The translations under genes were made by a program, and so were the position numbers. This document shows positions 17,502 to 26,883 of a stretch of DNA of 64,000 nt, one piece after another (positions within the stretch are counted from its first letter, which is position 1; the number at the start of each line of letters is the position of its first letter). The DNA is from Amycolatopsis deserti (GTDB lineage Bacteria; Actinomycetota; Actinomycetes; Mycobacteriales; Pseudonocardiaceae), in contig NZ_BNAU01000013.1 in assembly GCF_014653945.1 (NCBI RefSeq), positions 62,001-126,000 of the forward strand. Direction: 5' to 3'. The notes under the pieces are model-generated. The model did no database searches. It worked only from the letters and a program-made list of their open reading frames with translations, and had not been told where the DNA came from.

Positions 17502-19511
17502 GTGGTATATGACGGTGTGCTCACCGTAGGTTCCACCTCACGGTCCCCGGTGGTCGCGGACGCCCGCGCGGCGGCCGTCCCGCGTCCCAGCTGGTGGGGT
17601 GAACTGCTGCTCGGGCTCGCCCTGTTCGGGGTGTACCTGCTGGTCGAGGCGTTCCCGCTGCCCGGCCGCGAGCCCCGGGCGCACGCCAACGGTGAGGCGC
17701 TGCTGGCGTTCGAACGCTGGATGCACCTGGACTTCGAGCTGCCGGTCAACCTGTGGCTCGCCGAGCAGGGCTGGATCCGCGTCTTCGCCAACTATGAGTA
17801 CGCGATCACCTACATCGCCAGCGCGATCATCCTGCTGATCTGGGTGCACGCCCGCCACCCGGTCTACTACCGGTCGGTGCGCAACAGCTTCGTCTGGCTC
17901 AACCTGTTCGCCCTGGCCTGCTTCTGGCTCTTCCCGGTCGCGCCGCCGCGGATGCTCGAGGGCGCCGGGTTCATCGACACCGTCCGGCTCGGGCACACGT
18001 TCCTGTCCTGGGGCTCACCGGCGTTGCAGGGTGCCAACCAGCTCGCCGCCATGCCGTCGTTGCACGTCGGGTGGGCGCTGTGGGTGTCCGTCGTCCTCGC
18101 GCGCATCCGCGGCGGCTGGCTCGTGCAGATCGTCAGCGCCGTCCACGTCGCCATCACGTTCGCGGTGATCATCGCCACCGGCAACCACTACTGGATCGAC
18201 GCGGCCGCCGCCGTGGTGTTCATCGCCGCGGCGACCTGGATCGCGCGCCTCGCGCGGCCGGTCGACCGGGTGTCCGCGTCCGACACGTTCTTCCTGCACG
18301 TCGAGACCCCGGCCTACCCGCAGCACGTCGGCGGGCTGATCATGCTCGACACGTCGGCGAACCCGTCCGGTCCGACCCGCGAGTGGGTGCAGAACGCCAT
18401 CCGCGACAAGCTGCCCGCGATGCCCCGCTACGCGCAGCGCCTGTCGGACTACTCGCCCTGGCGGCGCCAGCACTGGGTGCCGCACCCGGACATCGACTGG
18501 GACTGGCACGTCCCCGATTTCGACCTGACCCGCCCGGACGGCACGCCCGGCGGGATGGGGGAGCTGCACCGGCTGGTCGCCCGGTTCCAGAGCGAGCCGC
18601 TGCCCCGGGACCGCCCGCTGTGGCGGTTCGCCGTGGTGCGCGGCGTCGAGGAGAACACCGCGGCCGTGATCTCGCTGGTGCACCACGCGGTCGCGGACGG
18701 CATCGGCACGATCAGCCTGATGCTCGAGCTGTTCGACTCGCCCAGCCTGCTCGAGGGGATCAACGAGACCAGGCAGCCCAACGCCCTGCAGAAGGCCGCC
18801 GCGGGGGCCGTCGGCCTGGCGCAGCTGGCCACCGACGGGCGGCCCAAGGCGCAACTGCCGTCCGGCGACCCGCCGGATCGCCGCTACGCGACCCTGCAGA
18901 TCCCGCTCGACGACGTCCGCGAGCTGGCGCGCAAGCACGGCGTCCGGGTGACCGACCTGCTCCTGGGCGGGGTCGCCGGGGCGCTGCGGCGGGTCGCGGT
19001 CGCGCCGTTGCCGGAGTCGATGCTCACCTCGGTCACGCTGATGGCCGCCGAACCGCGGCCCGGCGCGGAGGGCAACGTCACCGCCGCGGTGATGGTCGAC
19101 ATCCCGCTGGGGGACATGCCCGAAGCCGAACGCCTGAAGCGGATCGCGCGGGCCACCAAGCGGTTGCGCACCGGCACGCGGGTCGTCGCGTCCCGGTTCG
19201 TGCAGCACACCCTGGCCGGCCTGATGCCACCGTTCTTCCACTCCTGGTTCGCCCGGACTGTCTACAATGAACGGTTCTTCAACGGCACCGTGTCCAACAT
19301 GCCCGGTGCGGCCTGGCAGGTGAGCTTCCGGGACTTCCCGCTGCGCACCGCGTTCGCCATCATCCCGCTCGCGCCGGGAACACCGTTCACCGTCGGCGTG
19401 CTGGGGTGGTACGGGTCGTTCTCGATGAGCGCCACCGTGGACGCGGCGCTGGTGGACAGCGTGGACGGTTTCCTCGCCGAGTTCCGCGCGGTGCTGGCGG
19501 AACTGGACTGA
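17502..19511 (+). CDS. PAP2 phosphatase / WS-DGAT acyltransferase fusion
   Basis: 669-aa two-domain protein. Residues about 30-250 form a six-helix PAP2/Aur1-like module with PSLHVGWA (about 185-192) and GNHYWIDA (about 227-234), the phosphate- and histidine-carrying motifs of lipid phosphatases and inositol-phosphorylceramide-synthase-like transferases. Residues about 260-665 form a wax ester synthase/diacylglycerol acyltransferase-like domain with catalytic HHAVADG (about 394-400), LPRDRPLWRFAVVRG and the C-terminal NMPGA and GSFSMSATVDA segments. A plausible role is to dephosphorylate a lipid (phosphatidate or prenyl phosphate) and acylate the product at the membrane. GTG at 17502 or 17517 could be the start. 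It lies just before the hopanoid block but is not in that operon. Confidence 0.88.
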   Translation: MVYDGVLTVGSTSRSPVVADARAAAVPRPSWWGELLLGLALFGVYLLVEAFPLPGREPRAHANGEALLAFERWMHLDFELPVNLWLAEQGWIRVFANYEYAITYIASAIILLIWVHARHPVYYRSVRNSFVWLNLFALACFWLFPVAPPRMLEGAGFIDTVRLGHTFLSWGSPALQGANQLAAMPSLHVGWALWVSVVLARIRGGWLVQIVSAVHVAITFAVIIATGNHYWIDAAAAVVFIAAATWIARLARPVDRVSASDTFFLHVETPAYPQHVGGLIMLDTSANPSGPTREWVQNAIRDKLPAMPRYAQRLSDYSPWRRQHWVPHPDIDWDWHVPDFDLTRPDGTPGGMGELHRLVARFQSEPLPRDRPLWRFAVVRGVEENTAAVISLVHHAVADGIGTISLMLELFDSPSLLEGINETRQPNALQKAAAGAVGLAQLATDGRPKAQLPSGDPPDRRYATLQIPLDDVRELARKHGVRVTDLLLGGVAGALRRVAVAPLPESMLTSVTLMAAEPRPGAEGNVTAAVMVDIPLGDMPEAERLKRIARATKRLRTGTRVVASRFVQHTLAGLMPPFFHSWFARTVYNERFFNGTVSNMPGAAWQVSFRDFPLRTAFAIIPLAPGTPFTVGVLGWYGSFSMSATVDAALVDSVDGFLAEFRAVLAELD

Positions 19512-19518
19512 CCCGGCC

Positions 19519-20736
19519 TCAGAGGTCGCCGGATTCCGGGCCGCCCCAGGCGAGGGCGAGCGTGAGGCGGCGGCGGTTGTCCGGATCGTCCAGGCTCTCG
19601 CCGAACAGCTCACGCAGCTGGGTCATCCGGTAGCGCACCGTCTGCGGGTGGATGTGCAGCTCCTCCGCCATCGCCCGGCGGTCGCCCAGGTGCCGCAGCC
19701 AGCACGCGAGCGTCTCGCACAACCGCTTGCGCGTCACCGGCCCGAGGTGCGCCAGCGGGGCCAGGCACTGGTGCCGCATCGCGTCGAACAGCTTCGCGTC
19801 GCGGTGCACGATGATCGAGTCCAGGTGCTCGTCCACGAACACCGGATCGTCCTCCAGCACGTGCGTGCGGCGCAGCTGCGCGGCCAGCTCGGCAACGTGC
19901 ATGCTGGCCGGCAGGTGCTCCAGCGGCACGGCGTGCCCGACCACCGCGCCCGCCCCGCGCAACGCCGACGCCAGCCGCTGGCGCCGCTGCGGCCCGTCCG
20001 GATCGGGCACGATGGCGCAGACCAGCCGCTGCCGCCGGACGTGCAGGGACGAGTTCCCCAGCCGCCCCAGCAGCGCGCTGCCGACCGGGTTGTCCGGCTC
20101 CACCAGAACCACCGCCGCCTGCCGGGGCAGCGGCCAGTCCACCCGGGCCGCCGCGGCGCGGATCGCGGCGGAATCGGACCGGTCGGACAGCAGCATGTCG
20201 GCGAGCTCGTCGCGCAGCCGTTCCCGCATGGCCGCCGACTCGGACTGCTCCAGCACGTAGCCGCGGGCCGACGCCGAGGACAGCTGGTCCACGAAGATGA
20301 ACACCGCTTCGGCCAGCGAGGCGAACATGTCGGAGGGGACACCGACCTCGAGCGCGACCTCGGCGACGTGGTGCCACGCCACCCGCGCGCCGATCTGGTA
20401 AGCCGACAGCAGGCTCGTCAGGTCGCGGCCCTGCTGCCACTGCGCGCGCCCGATCTCCTCGAACAGCGGCTGCTCGCCGAACCGGTCACCGGCCTGGTCG
20501 GCGATGCCGGACAGTTCCGCGATGTCCCATTTGGCCATCCGCAGCAGCCGCTGCAGGAACATGGTGGCGGAGACCAGGACCTCGTCCCGCTCAGTGACGA
20601 TGAACTCGGCGTAGTCGGGCCAGTGCTCGTTCAGCAGCCGCGCCACGTCGTCCAGCATGCGCGGCAACCGCTTCGAGGTCGCCGCCGCGAGTTCGGCCAG
20701 CGTGCCCTCGCTGGTCTCCGTTCGTCTGCCCGCCAT
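19519..20736 (-). CDS. PucR/CdaR-like transcriptional regulator
   Basis: About 405 aa. The N-terminal three quarters form a helical sensory region (KRLPRMLDDVARLLNEHW, LLSAYQIGARVAWHHVAEVA) and a degenerate GGDEF-like middle; the C-terminus has the PucR-type HTH_30 helix IHPQTVRYRMTQLRELFG preceded by LACWLRHLGDRRAMAEEL. The ATG at 20736 has GGGGGT 7 nt upstream and is preferred over the GTG at 20751. It is convergent with the PAP2 fusion gene (7 nt between stops) and divergent from the hopanoid operon, so it is a candidate regulator of that operon. A similar regulator (Rv1453) lies between ctaB and qor in M. tuberculosis. Confidence 0.85.
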   Translation of the reverse strand: MAGRRTETSEGTLAELAAATSKRLPRMLDDVARLLNEHWPDYAEFIVTERDEVLVSATMFLQRLLRMAKWDIAELSGIADQAGDRFGEQPLFEEIGRAQWQQGRDLTSLLSAYQIGARVAWHHVAEVALEVGVPSDMFASLAEAVFIFVDQLSSASARGYVLEQSESAAMRERLRDELADMLLSDRSDSAAIRAAAARVDWPLPRQAAVVLVEPDNPVGSALLGRLGNSSLHVRRQRLVCAIVPDPDGPQRRQRLASALRGAGAVVGHAVPLEHLPASMHVAELAAQLRRTHVLEDDPVFVDEHLDSIIVHRDAKLFDAMRHQCLAPLAHLGPVTRKRLCETLACWLRHLGDRRAMAEELHIHPQTVRYRMTQLRELFGESLDDPDNRRRLTLALAWGGPESGDL

Positions 20737-20788
20737 GTCGTGGACCCCCACTCGCTGCCCGCGTGCCGTCCATCGTCCGGGTCAATAC

Positions 20789-20803
20789 TGTCAGCTCGTG
20801 ACA
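20789..20803. promoter_or_regulatory. dyad in the regulator-hpnC divergent gap
   Basis: TGTCA-GCTCG-TGACA forms a 5-bp inverted repeat 69 nt before hpnC. The 20752-20871 gap is unusually AT-rich for this genome (CTTCTTCATTTTTG near 20811) and should hold the promoter of the hopanoid operon. Whether the divergent PucR-like protein binds the dyad is inference. Confidence 0.4.
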
Positions 20804-20871
20804 ACCGTGGCTTCTTCATTTTTGTTTCCGGTGCGAAGAATTCGCCGCGGCCACGGAGTGATTATGAGGCG

Positions 20872-21768
20872 ATGGCTCCCGCACCCCCAGGTCCCGGCAC
20901 GGTCGGCGACCGCGCGCTGCGCGAAAAGGAACACGCCGAGAACTTTCCCGTAGCGCTGCGGATACTTCCCCGTGACCTGCGGGCGGACCTGGTCGCGGTG
21001 TACGACGTCGCGCGCGTCATCGACGATCTGGGTGACGAGTCAGCAGTCCAAGATCGCACACCCGGGTTATTGCGATTCCAGCGCGATCTGGAACGCACCT
21101 TTCGGGGGGAGCAACCACACGAACGGGTATTACGTGATCTTCTTCCCGCGATTCGGCGCCGGGAACTGGAACTCGACCCGTTCAATCGCCTGGTGCGGGC
21201 GAACCTCCAGGACCAGCGTGTCGCCGCGTACGCCACCCAGGCCGAGCTGGAGGACTACTGCGTGCTCTCCGCCGATCCGGTCGGCCGGATCGTGCTCCGC
21301 GTCTTCGGGGTGCGCGACCCCGTCGCGGAGCGGCTCTCGGACCGGGTGTGCACCGCGCTGCAGCTGATCGAGCACTGCCAGGACGTCGCCGAGGACCGCC
21401 GCAACGGGCGGGTCTACCTGCCGCAGGCCGACCTCGCCGCGTTCGGGGCCACCGAGGCGGACCTGGACGCGCCGACCACGAGCCGCCCGGTGCGCCTGAC
21501 CGTGGCCGCGCAGACCGCCCGCGCGCTGGACCTGCTCACCGAGGGTGCGGCCCTGCTGGACCGCCTGCACGGCTGGGCGCGCCTGGCCGTCGCCGGGTAC
21601 ATCGCTGGGGGACTGGCCACCCTCGACGCGCTGCGCCGGGCCCGCTGGGACGTCCTGGCCGGTACCCCGCGCCCCCGCAAGACCGACGTCCTGGCGCACC
21701 TGATCGCCCTGCTGGTGCGCCCGGCCGCCCATGTCCGCCGGATCCGGGAAGGTGGTCGGCTCTCATGA
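20872..21768 (+). CDS. hpnC: hydroxysqualene synthase HpnC
   Basis: 298-aa trans-isoprenyl diphosphate synthase (squalene/phytoene synthase fold). HpnC converts presqualene diphosphate to hydroxysqualene. The first Asp-rich motif is DDLGD (51-55) in [12 protein letters not shown], and the second [35 protein letters not shown] near the start is typical of HpnC rather than HpnD. ATG at 20872 follows a GAGG. The stop overlaps the hpnD start (ATGA). First gene of the seven-gene hopanoid operon. Confidence 0.93.
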   Translation: MAPAPPGPGTVGDRALREKEHAENFPVALRILPRDLRADLVAVYDVARVIDDLGDESAVQDRTPGLLRFQRDLERTFRGEQPHERVLRDLLPAIRRRELELDPFNRLVRANLQDQRVAAYATQAELEDYCVLSADPVGRIVLRVFGVRDPVAERLSDRVCTALQLIEHCQDVAEDRRNGRVYLPQADLAAFGATEADLDAPTTSRPVRLTVAAQTARALDLLTEGAALLDRLHGWARLAVAGYIAGGLATLDALRRARWDVLAGTPRPRKTDVLAHLIALLVRPAAHVRRIREGGRLS

Positions 21769-22625
21769 CGGCACCCACGATCGAGCAGGCCTACGCCACC
21801 TGCGAGGACATCACCAGGACGGAGGCCCGCAACTTCTACTGGGGCATCCGGCTGCTCACCCGGCAGCGCCGCTCGGCGCTGTGCGCGGTGTACGCGCTGG
21901 CGCGGCGCGTCGACGACATCGGCGACGGCGACCTGCCGGTGGAGGAGAAGGCCGCGCGGCTGGAGACGGTGCGCAAGGAGCTGGCCGCGCTGGACCGCAG
22001 CACCGACCCGGTGATGGTCGCGGTCGCCGACGCCGCCCGCCGCTACCCGGTGCCGCTGGAGGCGTTCGAGGAACTGCTCGACGGCGTCTGGATGGACATC
22101 GAGGGCCGCCGCTACGGCACGTTCGACGAGCTGACCGAGTACTGCCGGTGCGTGGCCGGGTCGATCGGACGGCTGTGCCTGGGCGTGTTCGGCCACAAGC
22201 CGCACCCGCGGGCCACCCACTACGCCGACGCGCTCGGCATCGCCCTGCAGCAGACCAACATCCTGCGCGACATCCGCGAAGACCTCCTCAACGGCCGGGT
22301 CTACCTGCCGCAGGAGGACCTGGACGCGTTCGGGGTCGAGCTGCGGATCGACAACGGCGCCCTGGCCGACCCGGACGGCGGTCTGGCGAACCTCATCCGG
22401 CACAGCGCGGCCCGCGCCCGCGAGTGGTACGCCGACGGCCTGCGCCTGGGCCCGCTGCTGGACCGCCGCAGCGGGGCCTGCTGCCTGGCGATGGCGGGCA
22501 TCTACCGGCAGCTGCTGGAACGCATAGCCGACCAGCCGTCCGCGGTCTACGACCAGCGGCTGTCGCTGTCCGGGCGGGAGAAGCTGGGCGTGGCGGTCCG
22601 CGCCCTGGGCGGGCGGGCGGCATGA
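21765..22625 (+). CDS. hpnD: presqualene diphosphate synthase HpnD
   Basis: 286-aa squalene/phytoene synthase-family enzyme that condenses two farnesyl diphosphates to presqualene diphosphate. Motifs: [11 protein letters not shown] (Asp50, 51, 54) and [18 protein letters not shown], with [17 protein letters not shown] at the start, typical of HpnD. The ATG at 21765 overlaps the hpnC stop and the stop overlaps hpnE, so hpnC, hpnD and hpnE are translated as a coupled set that makes squalene without a eukaryotic-type squalene synthase. Confidence 0.95.
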   Translation: MTAPTIEQAYATCEDITRTEARNFYWGIRLLTRQRRSALCAVYALARRVDDIGDGDLPVEEKAARLETVRKELAALDRSTDPVMVAVADAARRYPVPLEAFEELLDGVWMDIEGRRYGTFDELTEYCRCVAGSIGRLCLGVFGHKPHPRATHYADALGIALQQTNILRDIREDLLNGRVYLPQEDLDAFGVELRIDNGALADPDGGLANLIRHSAARAREWYADGLRLGPLLDRRSGACCLAMAGIYRQLLERIADQPSAVYDQRLSLSGREKLGVAVRALGGRAA

Positions 22626-23977
22626 GGCAGCGGGTCGCGGTCGTCGGTGGCGGTCTCGCCGGGATCACCGCGGCTCTGCGCTGCGCCGACGCCGGGCACG
22701 AGGTGACGCTGCTGGAGTCGCGCGGCCTGCTGGGCGGCCTGACCCACTCGTTCACCCGGGACGGCCTGCATGTCGACAACGGGCAGCACGTGTTCCTCCG
22801 CTGCTGCACCGCCTACCTCGGGTTCCTGCGGCGGCTCGGCGTGACCGACCGCGTGCACCTCCAGCCGCGGCTGGAGATCCCGGTGCACTCGCCGCGGCTG
22901 CGCCGTCCGGTGTGGCTGCGCCGCAACCCGCTGCCCGCGCCGCTGCACCTGGCCGACTCGGTGCTGCGCTACACCCCGCTCGGTCTCGGGGACCGGATGC
23001 GCTTCGCCGGTGCCGCGCTCGCGCTGAAGTCGGTCGACCCCGCCGCGCCCAGCTCGGACCGGCGCACCTTCGGCGAATGGCTGGCCGCGCACGGGCAGAG
23101 CCGCGACGCGATCAGGAAGCTGTGGGACCTGGTCGGCATCGCGACGCTGAACGCCCCCGCCGAGCAGGCGTCGCTGGGCCTGGCCGCGACCGTGTTCCAG
23201 GTGGGCCTGCTGACCGACGCGGACGCCGCGGACATCGGCTGGGCCACGGTCCCGCTGCGCAAACTGCACGGCGAACCCGCGCTGGCCCGGCTGACCGAGG
23301 CCGGAGTGACCGTCCGGCTCAACACGAAGGTGACCGGACTGTCCCGCGCGGACGGCGTCTGGCGCGTCGAGGCCGGGGAGCCGGTCGAGGCCGACCAGGT
23401 CGTGCTGGCCGTGCCGCCGCCGGCCGCCGCGAAATTGCTGCCCGAAGGCGCGGCCGCCCTGCCGCCGGACTTCGCGGACGGCCTGGGCAGCTCGCCGATC
23501 GTCAACGCCCACGTCGTGTTCGACCGTCCCGTCACCGACCAGGCCTTCTTCGCCGTCGTCGACTCGCCGCTGCAGTGGGTGTTCGACCGCACCGCCTCGT
23601 CCGGCCTGTCCCGTGGGCAGTACCTGGCGATCTCGTTGTCCGCGGCCGTGGAGGAGATCGACCTGCCGGTGCGGGTGCTGCGGGACCGCCTGCTGCCCGC
23701 GCTGCGCGAGGTGCTGCCCGCCGCGCGCCAGGCCGAGGTCCTGGATTTCTTCGTGACCCGTGAGCGGCACGCCACGTTCGCTCCCGCGCCGGGCAGCGCG
23801 GGACTGCGCCCACCCGCCCGCACCCGCGCCCCGGGGCTGGTCCTGGCCGGAGCGTGGACCGCCACCGGCTGGCCGGCGACCATGGAGGGCGCCGTGCGCA
23901 GCGGTGAGGCGGCCGCCCAAGCCGTACTCGGCACCTCCGCGGAGGTGCCGGGCCGATCGGAAGGGATACCCGCATGA
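22622..23977 (+). CDS. hpnE: hydroxysqualene reductase HpnE
   Basis: 451-aa FAD-dependent amine-oxidase-fold enzyme; HpnE reduces hydroxysqualene to squalene, the last step of the three-enzyme squalene route. [18 protein letters not shown] (about 5-22) is the dinucleotide-binding motif, ESRGLLGGL the following acidic strand, and [20 protein letters not shown] the C-terminal FAD-binding motif. ATG at 22622 overlaps the hpnD stop and the stop overlaps the prenyl synthase start. Confidence 0.94.
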   Translation: MRQRVAVVGGGLAGITAALRCADAGHEVTLLESRGLLGGLTHSFTRDGLHVDNGQHVFLRCCTAYLGFLRRLGVTDRVHLQPRLEIPVHSPRLRRPVWLRRNPLPAPLHLADSVLRYTPLGLGDRMRFAGAALALKSVDPAAPSSDRRTFGEWLAAHGQSRDAIRKLWDLVGIATLNAPAEQASLGLAATVFQVGLLTDADAADIGWATVPLRKLHGEPALARLTEAGVTVRLNTKVTGLSRADGVWRVEAGEPVEADQVVLAVPPPAAAKLLPEGAAALPPDFADGLGSSPIVNAHVVFDRPVTDQAFFAVVDSPLQWVFDRTASSGLSRGQYLAISLSAAVEEIDLPVRVLRDRLLPALREVLPAARQAEVLDFFVTRERHATFAPAPGSAGLRPPARTRAPGLVLAGAWTATGWPATMEGAVRSGEAAAQAVLGTSAEVPGRSEGIPA

Positions 23978-24984
23978 CCGCTGTACTCGATTCCCTGCAG
24001 CAGGGCAGGCAGGCCGTCCTGCCCGCGATGCGGGCCGCGATCGACCGGCTCGACCCGGCCAGCCGCGCCATCGCCTACTACCACCTCGGCTGGACCGACC
24101 TGGACGGCAACCCGACCTCCGGCGGCGGCAAGGCCGTGCGCCCGGCGCTGGCGCTGCTGTCGGCCGAGGCCGCCGGCGCGCCCCCGGCCACCGGGCTGCC
24201 CGGCGCGGTCGCGGTGGAGCTGGTGCACAACTTCTCGCTGCTGCACGACGACCTGATGGACGGCGACACCGAGCGGCGGCACCGGCCGACCGTGTGGGCG
24301 GTGCGCGGCGCGGCCAGCGCGATCCTCACCGGCGACGCGATGCTCGCCCTGGCCAACGAGGTCCTGCTGGACTCCGACGGTCCGGGCGCGGTCGCGGCGG
24401 CCCGGCTGCTGTCCGAGGCGGTCGGCGAGCTGATCCGCGGCCAGGTCCTCGACGTCGCCTTCGAGCAACGCGACGACGTCACCCTCGACGAGTGCCTGGA
24501 CATGGCCGGCGGCAAGACCGGCGCGCTGCTGTCCGCCAGCGCCGCGATCGGCGCCGTGCTCGCCTGCGCGCCGGCCCGCACGGTCAGCGCGCTCGCCGAG
24601 TTCGGCGCCGACCTGGGCCTGGCGTTCCAGCTGGTCGACGACGTGCTCGGGATCTGGGGCGAGCCGTCGGTCACCGGCAAACCGGTGCACTCCGACCTGC
24701 GGGCCCGCAAGAAGAGCCTGCCGGTCACCTACGCGATCACCCACGGCGGCGCGCCCGGCCGGGAGCTGGCCGCGTGGCTGACCGACGGCGACGTCGCCGA
24801 CGACGACGCGGTGCGCCGCGCGGCCGACCTGGTCGACCTGGCCGGCGGGCGCGCGTGGGCGCTGGAGGAAGCCCACCGCCGGATGGCGGCGGGACAGCGC
24901 AAGCTCGAGGACGCCGAGGTCCCGGGACGGGTGCGCGAGGAGCTGCTGGCCCTCGCGCGGTTCATCGTGACCAGGGAGGCCTGA
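23974..24984 (+). CDS. polyprenyl (farnesyl/geranylgeranyl-type) diphosphate synthase
   Basis: 336-aa all-alpha prenyltransferase. The first Asp-rich motif is DDLMD (92-96) in LLHDDLMDGDTERR and the second DDVLG (222-226) in QLVDDVLGIWGE; GGGKAVRPAL supplies the basic residues. In hopanoid operons this enzyme is expected to make the farnesyl diphosphate used by HpnD, but chain length cannot be read from the sequence with certainty. It is coupled to hpnE by ATGA and abuts shc (TGA directly followed by ATG). Confidence 0.93.
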   Translation: MTAVLDSLQQGRQAVLPAMRAAIDRLDPASRAIAYYHLGWTDLDGNPTSGGGKAVRPALALLSAEAAGAPPATGLPGAVAVELVHNFSLLHDDLMDGDTERRHRPTVWAVRGAASAILTGDAMLALANEVLLDSDGPGAVAAARLLSEAVGELIRGQVLDVAFEQRDDVTLDECLDMAGGKTGALLSASAAIGAVLACAPARTVSALAEFGADLGLAFQLVDDVLGIWGEPSVTGKPVHSDLRARKKSLPVTYAITHGGAPGRELAAWLTDGDVADDDAVRRAADLVDLAGGRAWALEEAHRRMAAGQRKLEDAEVPGRVREELLALARFIVTREA

Positions 24985-26883
24985 ATGACGCAGACCGCTG
25001 ATCCGGCGACCAGATCCGGCGCCGGTGCCGCCGAGGCGCTGGACCGCGCCGTGGCCCACCTCAAGGGCCTGCAGCGCGACGGCGGCTGGTGGAAGGGCGA
25101 GCTGCAGACCAACGTCACCATGGACGCCGAGGACCTGCTGATGCGGGAGTTCCTCGGCATCCGCACCGCACGCGAAACCGAGGAGGCCGCGCGCTGGATC
25201 CGTTCACAGCAGCGCGCGGACGGCACCTGGGCCACCTTCTACGGCGGCCCCGGGGACCTGTCCACCACCCTGGAGGCGTGGGTCGCGCTGCGGCTGGCCG
25301 GGGACTCGCCGGACGAGCCGCACATGCGCAAGGCAGCCGAGTTCGTCCGCGCCGGCGGCGGGGTCGAAGCCAGCCGCGTGTTCACCCGGATCTGGCTGGC
25401 GCTGTTCGGGCTGTGGTCGTGGGACGACCTGCCGAACATGCCGCCCGAGCTGGTGCTGCTGCCGTCCTGGGTGCCGCTGAACGTCTACGACTGGGGGTGC
25501 TGGGCGCGCCAGACCGTGGTGCCGCTGACCGTGGTCAGCACGCTGCGGCCGGTCCGCCCGCTGCCGTTCGGCATCGACGAGCTGCGCACCGGGGTCAAGC
25601 GCGGCGGGCTGGTCGCGCCGTGGACCTGGTCGGGCGCCTTCCACTACCTGGACAAGGCGCTGCACGCCTACGCGAAGGTCGCGGTCAAACCGGTGCGGGA
25701 GTTCGCGATGCGGCAGGCCGCGGAGTGGATCCTGGCCCGCCAGGAGGCCGACGGCGGATGGGGCGGCATCCAGCCGCCGTGGGTGTACTCGCTGCTCGCG
25801 CTGCACCTGCTCGGCTACTCGCTGGACCACCCGGCGATGCGCGCGGGCCTGGCCGGCCTGGAGGGGTTCCTGATCCGCGAGGAGACCCCCGAGGGCACCG
25901 TGCGGCGGCTGGAGGCGTGCCAGTCCCCGGTGTGGGACACCGCGCTGGCGATCACCGCGCTGCTCGACGCGGGCGCGCCGGGCGACGACCCGCACGTGCT
26001 CAAGGCCGTCGACTGGATGCTCGGCGAGGAGATCACCGTGCGCGGCGACTGGGCCGTGCGGCGGCCGGACCTCGACCCGGGCGGGTGGGCGTTCGAGTTC
26101 GCCAACGACCTCTACCCGGACACCGACGACACCGCCGAGGTCGTGCTCGGCCTGCGCCGCGTCTCGCACCCGGACTCCGAACGCCTGGACCGCGCGCTGG
26201 ACCGGGCCGTGAAGTGGGTGACCGGCATGCAGTCGCGCGACGGCGGCTGGGGCGCGTTCGACGCCGACAACACCCAGGAGCTGACCACCAAGCTGCCGTT
26301 CTGCGACTTCGGCGCCGTGATCGACCCGCCGTCGGCCGACGTCACCGCGCACGTGGTCGAGATGCTCGCCAAGGAGGGCAAGGCGGGCAGCCGCGAATGC
26401 CGCCGCGGGGTGAAGTGGCTGCTGGACCACCAGGAGGCCGACGGGTCGTGGTTCGGCCGCTGGGGCGCGAACTACGTCTACGGCACCGGAGCCGTCGTGC
26501 CCGCGCTGGTCGAGGCCGGGGTGCCGTCCTCGGCCACCGCCATCCGGCGGGCGGTCACGTGGCTGGCCGAGCACCAGAACGCCGACGGCGGTTGGGGCGA
26601 GGACCTGCGGTCCTACCGGGACCCGTCGTGGGCCGGGCGTGGCGAGTCGACCGCGTCGCAGACCGCGTGGGCGCTGCTGGCGCTGCTCGCGGCGGGTGAG
26701 CGGGACTCCGAGGTCACCGCGCGCGGCGTGCGGTGGCTGGCCGAAACCCAACGGCCGGACGGCACGTGGGACGAGCCGCAGTTCACCGGCACCGGCTTCC
26801 CCGGCGACTTCTACATCAACTACCACCTGTACCGGCTGGTGTTCCCGGTGACCGCGCTCGGCCGGTACCTGGAACGGTCATGA
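24985..26883 (+). CDS. shc: squalene-hopene cyclase
   Basis: 632-aa class II triterpene cyclase that folds squalene into hopene/hopanol at the membrane surface. The acid motif DTDDTA is at about 379-384 in the segment DLYPDTDDTAEVVLGL. Several QW repeats are visible (QEADGGWGG, MQSRDGGWGAF, HQEADGSWFGRWG, HQNADGGWGED). Length is normal for bacterial SHC. Start ATG directly follows the preceding stop, and the stop overlaps the next gene (ATGA). Confidence 0.97.
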   Translation: MTQTADPATRSGAGAAEALDRAVAHLKGLQRDGGWWKGELQTNVTMDAEDLLMREFLGIRTARETEEAARWIRSQQRADGTWATFYGGPGDLSTTLEAWVALRLAGDSPDEPHMRKAAEFVRAGGGVEASRVFTRIWLALFGLWSWDDLPNMPPELVLLPSWVPLNVYDWGCWARQTVVPLTVVSTLRPVRPLPFGIDELRTGVKRGGLVAPWTWSGAFHYLDKALHAYAKVAVKPVREFAMRQAAEWILARQEADGGWGGIQPPWVYSLLALHLLGYSLDHPAMRAGLAGLEGFLIREETPEGTVRRLEACQSPVWDTALAITALLDAGAPGDDPHVLKAVDWMLGEEITVRGDWAVRRPDLDPGGWAFEFANDLYPDTDDTAEVVLGLRRVSHPDSERLDRALDRAVKWVTGMQSRDGGWGAFDADNTQELTTKLPFCDFGAVIDPPSADVTAHVVEMLAKEGKAGSRECRRGVKWLLDHQEADGSWFGRWGANYVYGTGAVVPALVEAGVPSSATAIRRAVTWLAEHQNADGGWGEDLRSYRDPSWAGRGESTASQTAWALLALLAAGERDSEVTARGVRWLAETQRPDGTWDEPQFTGTGFPGDFYINYHLYRLVFPVTALGRYLERS

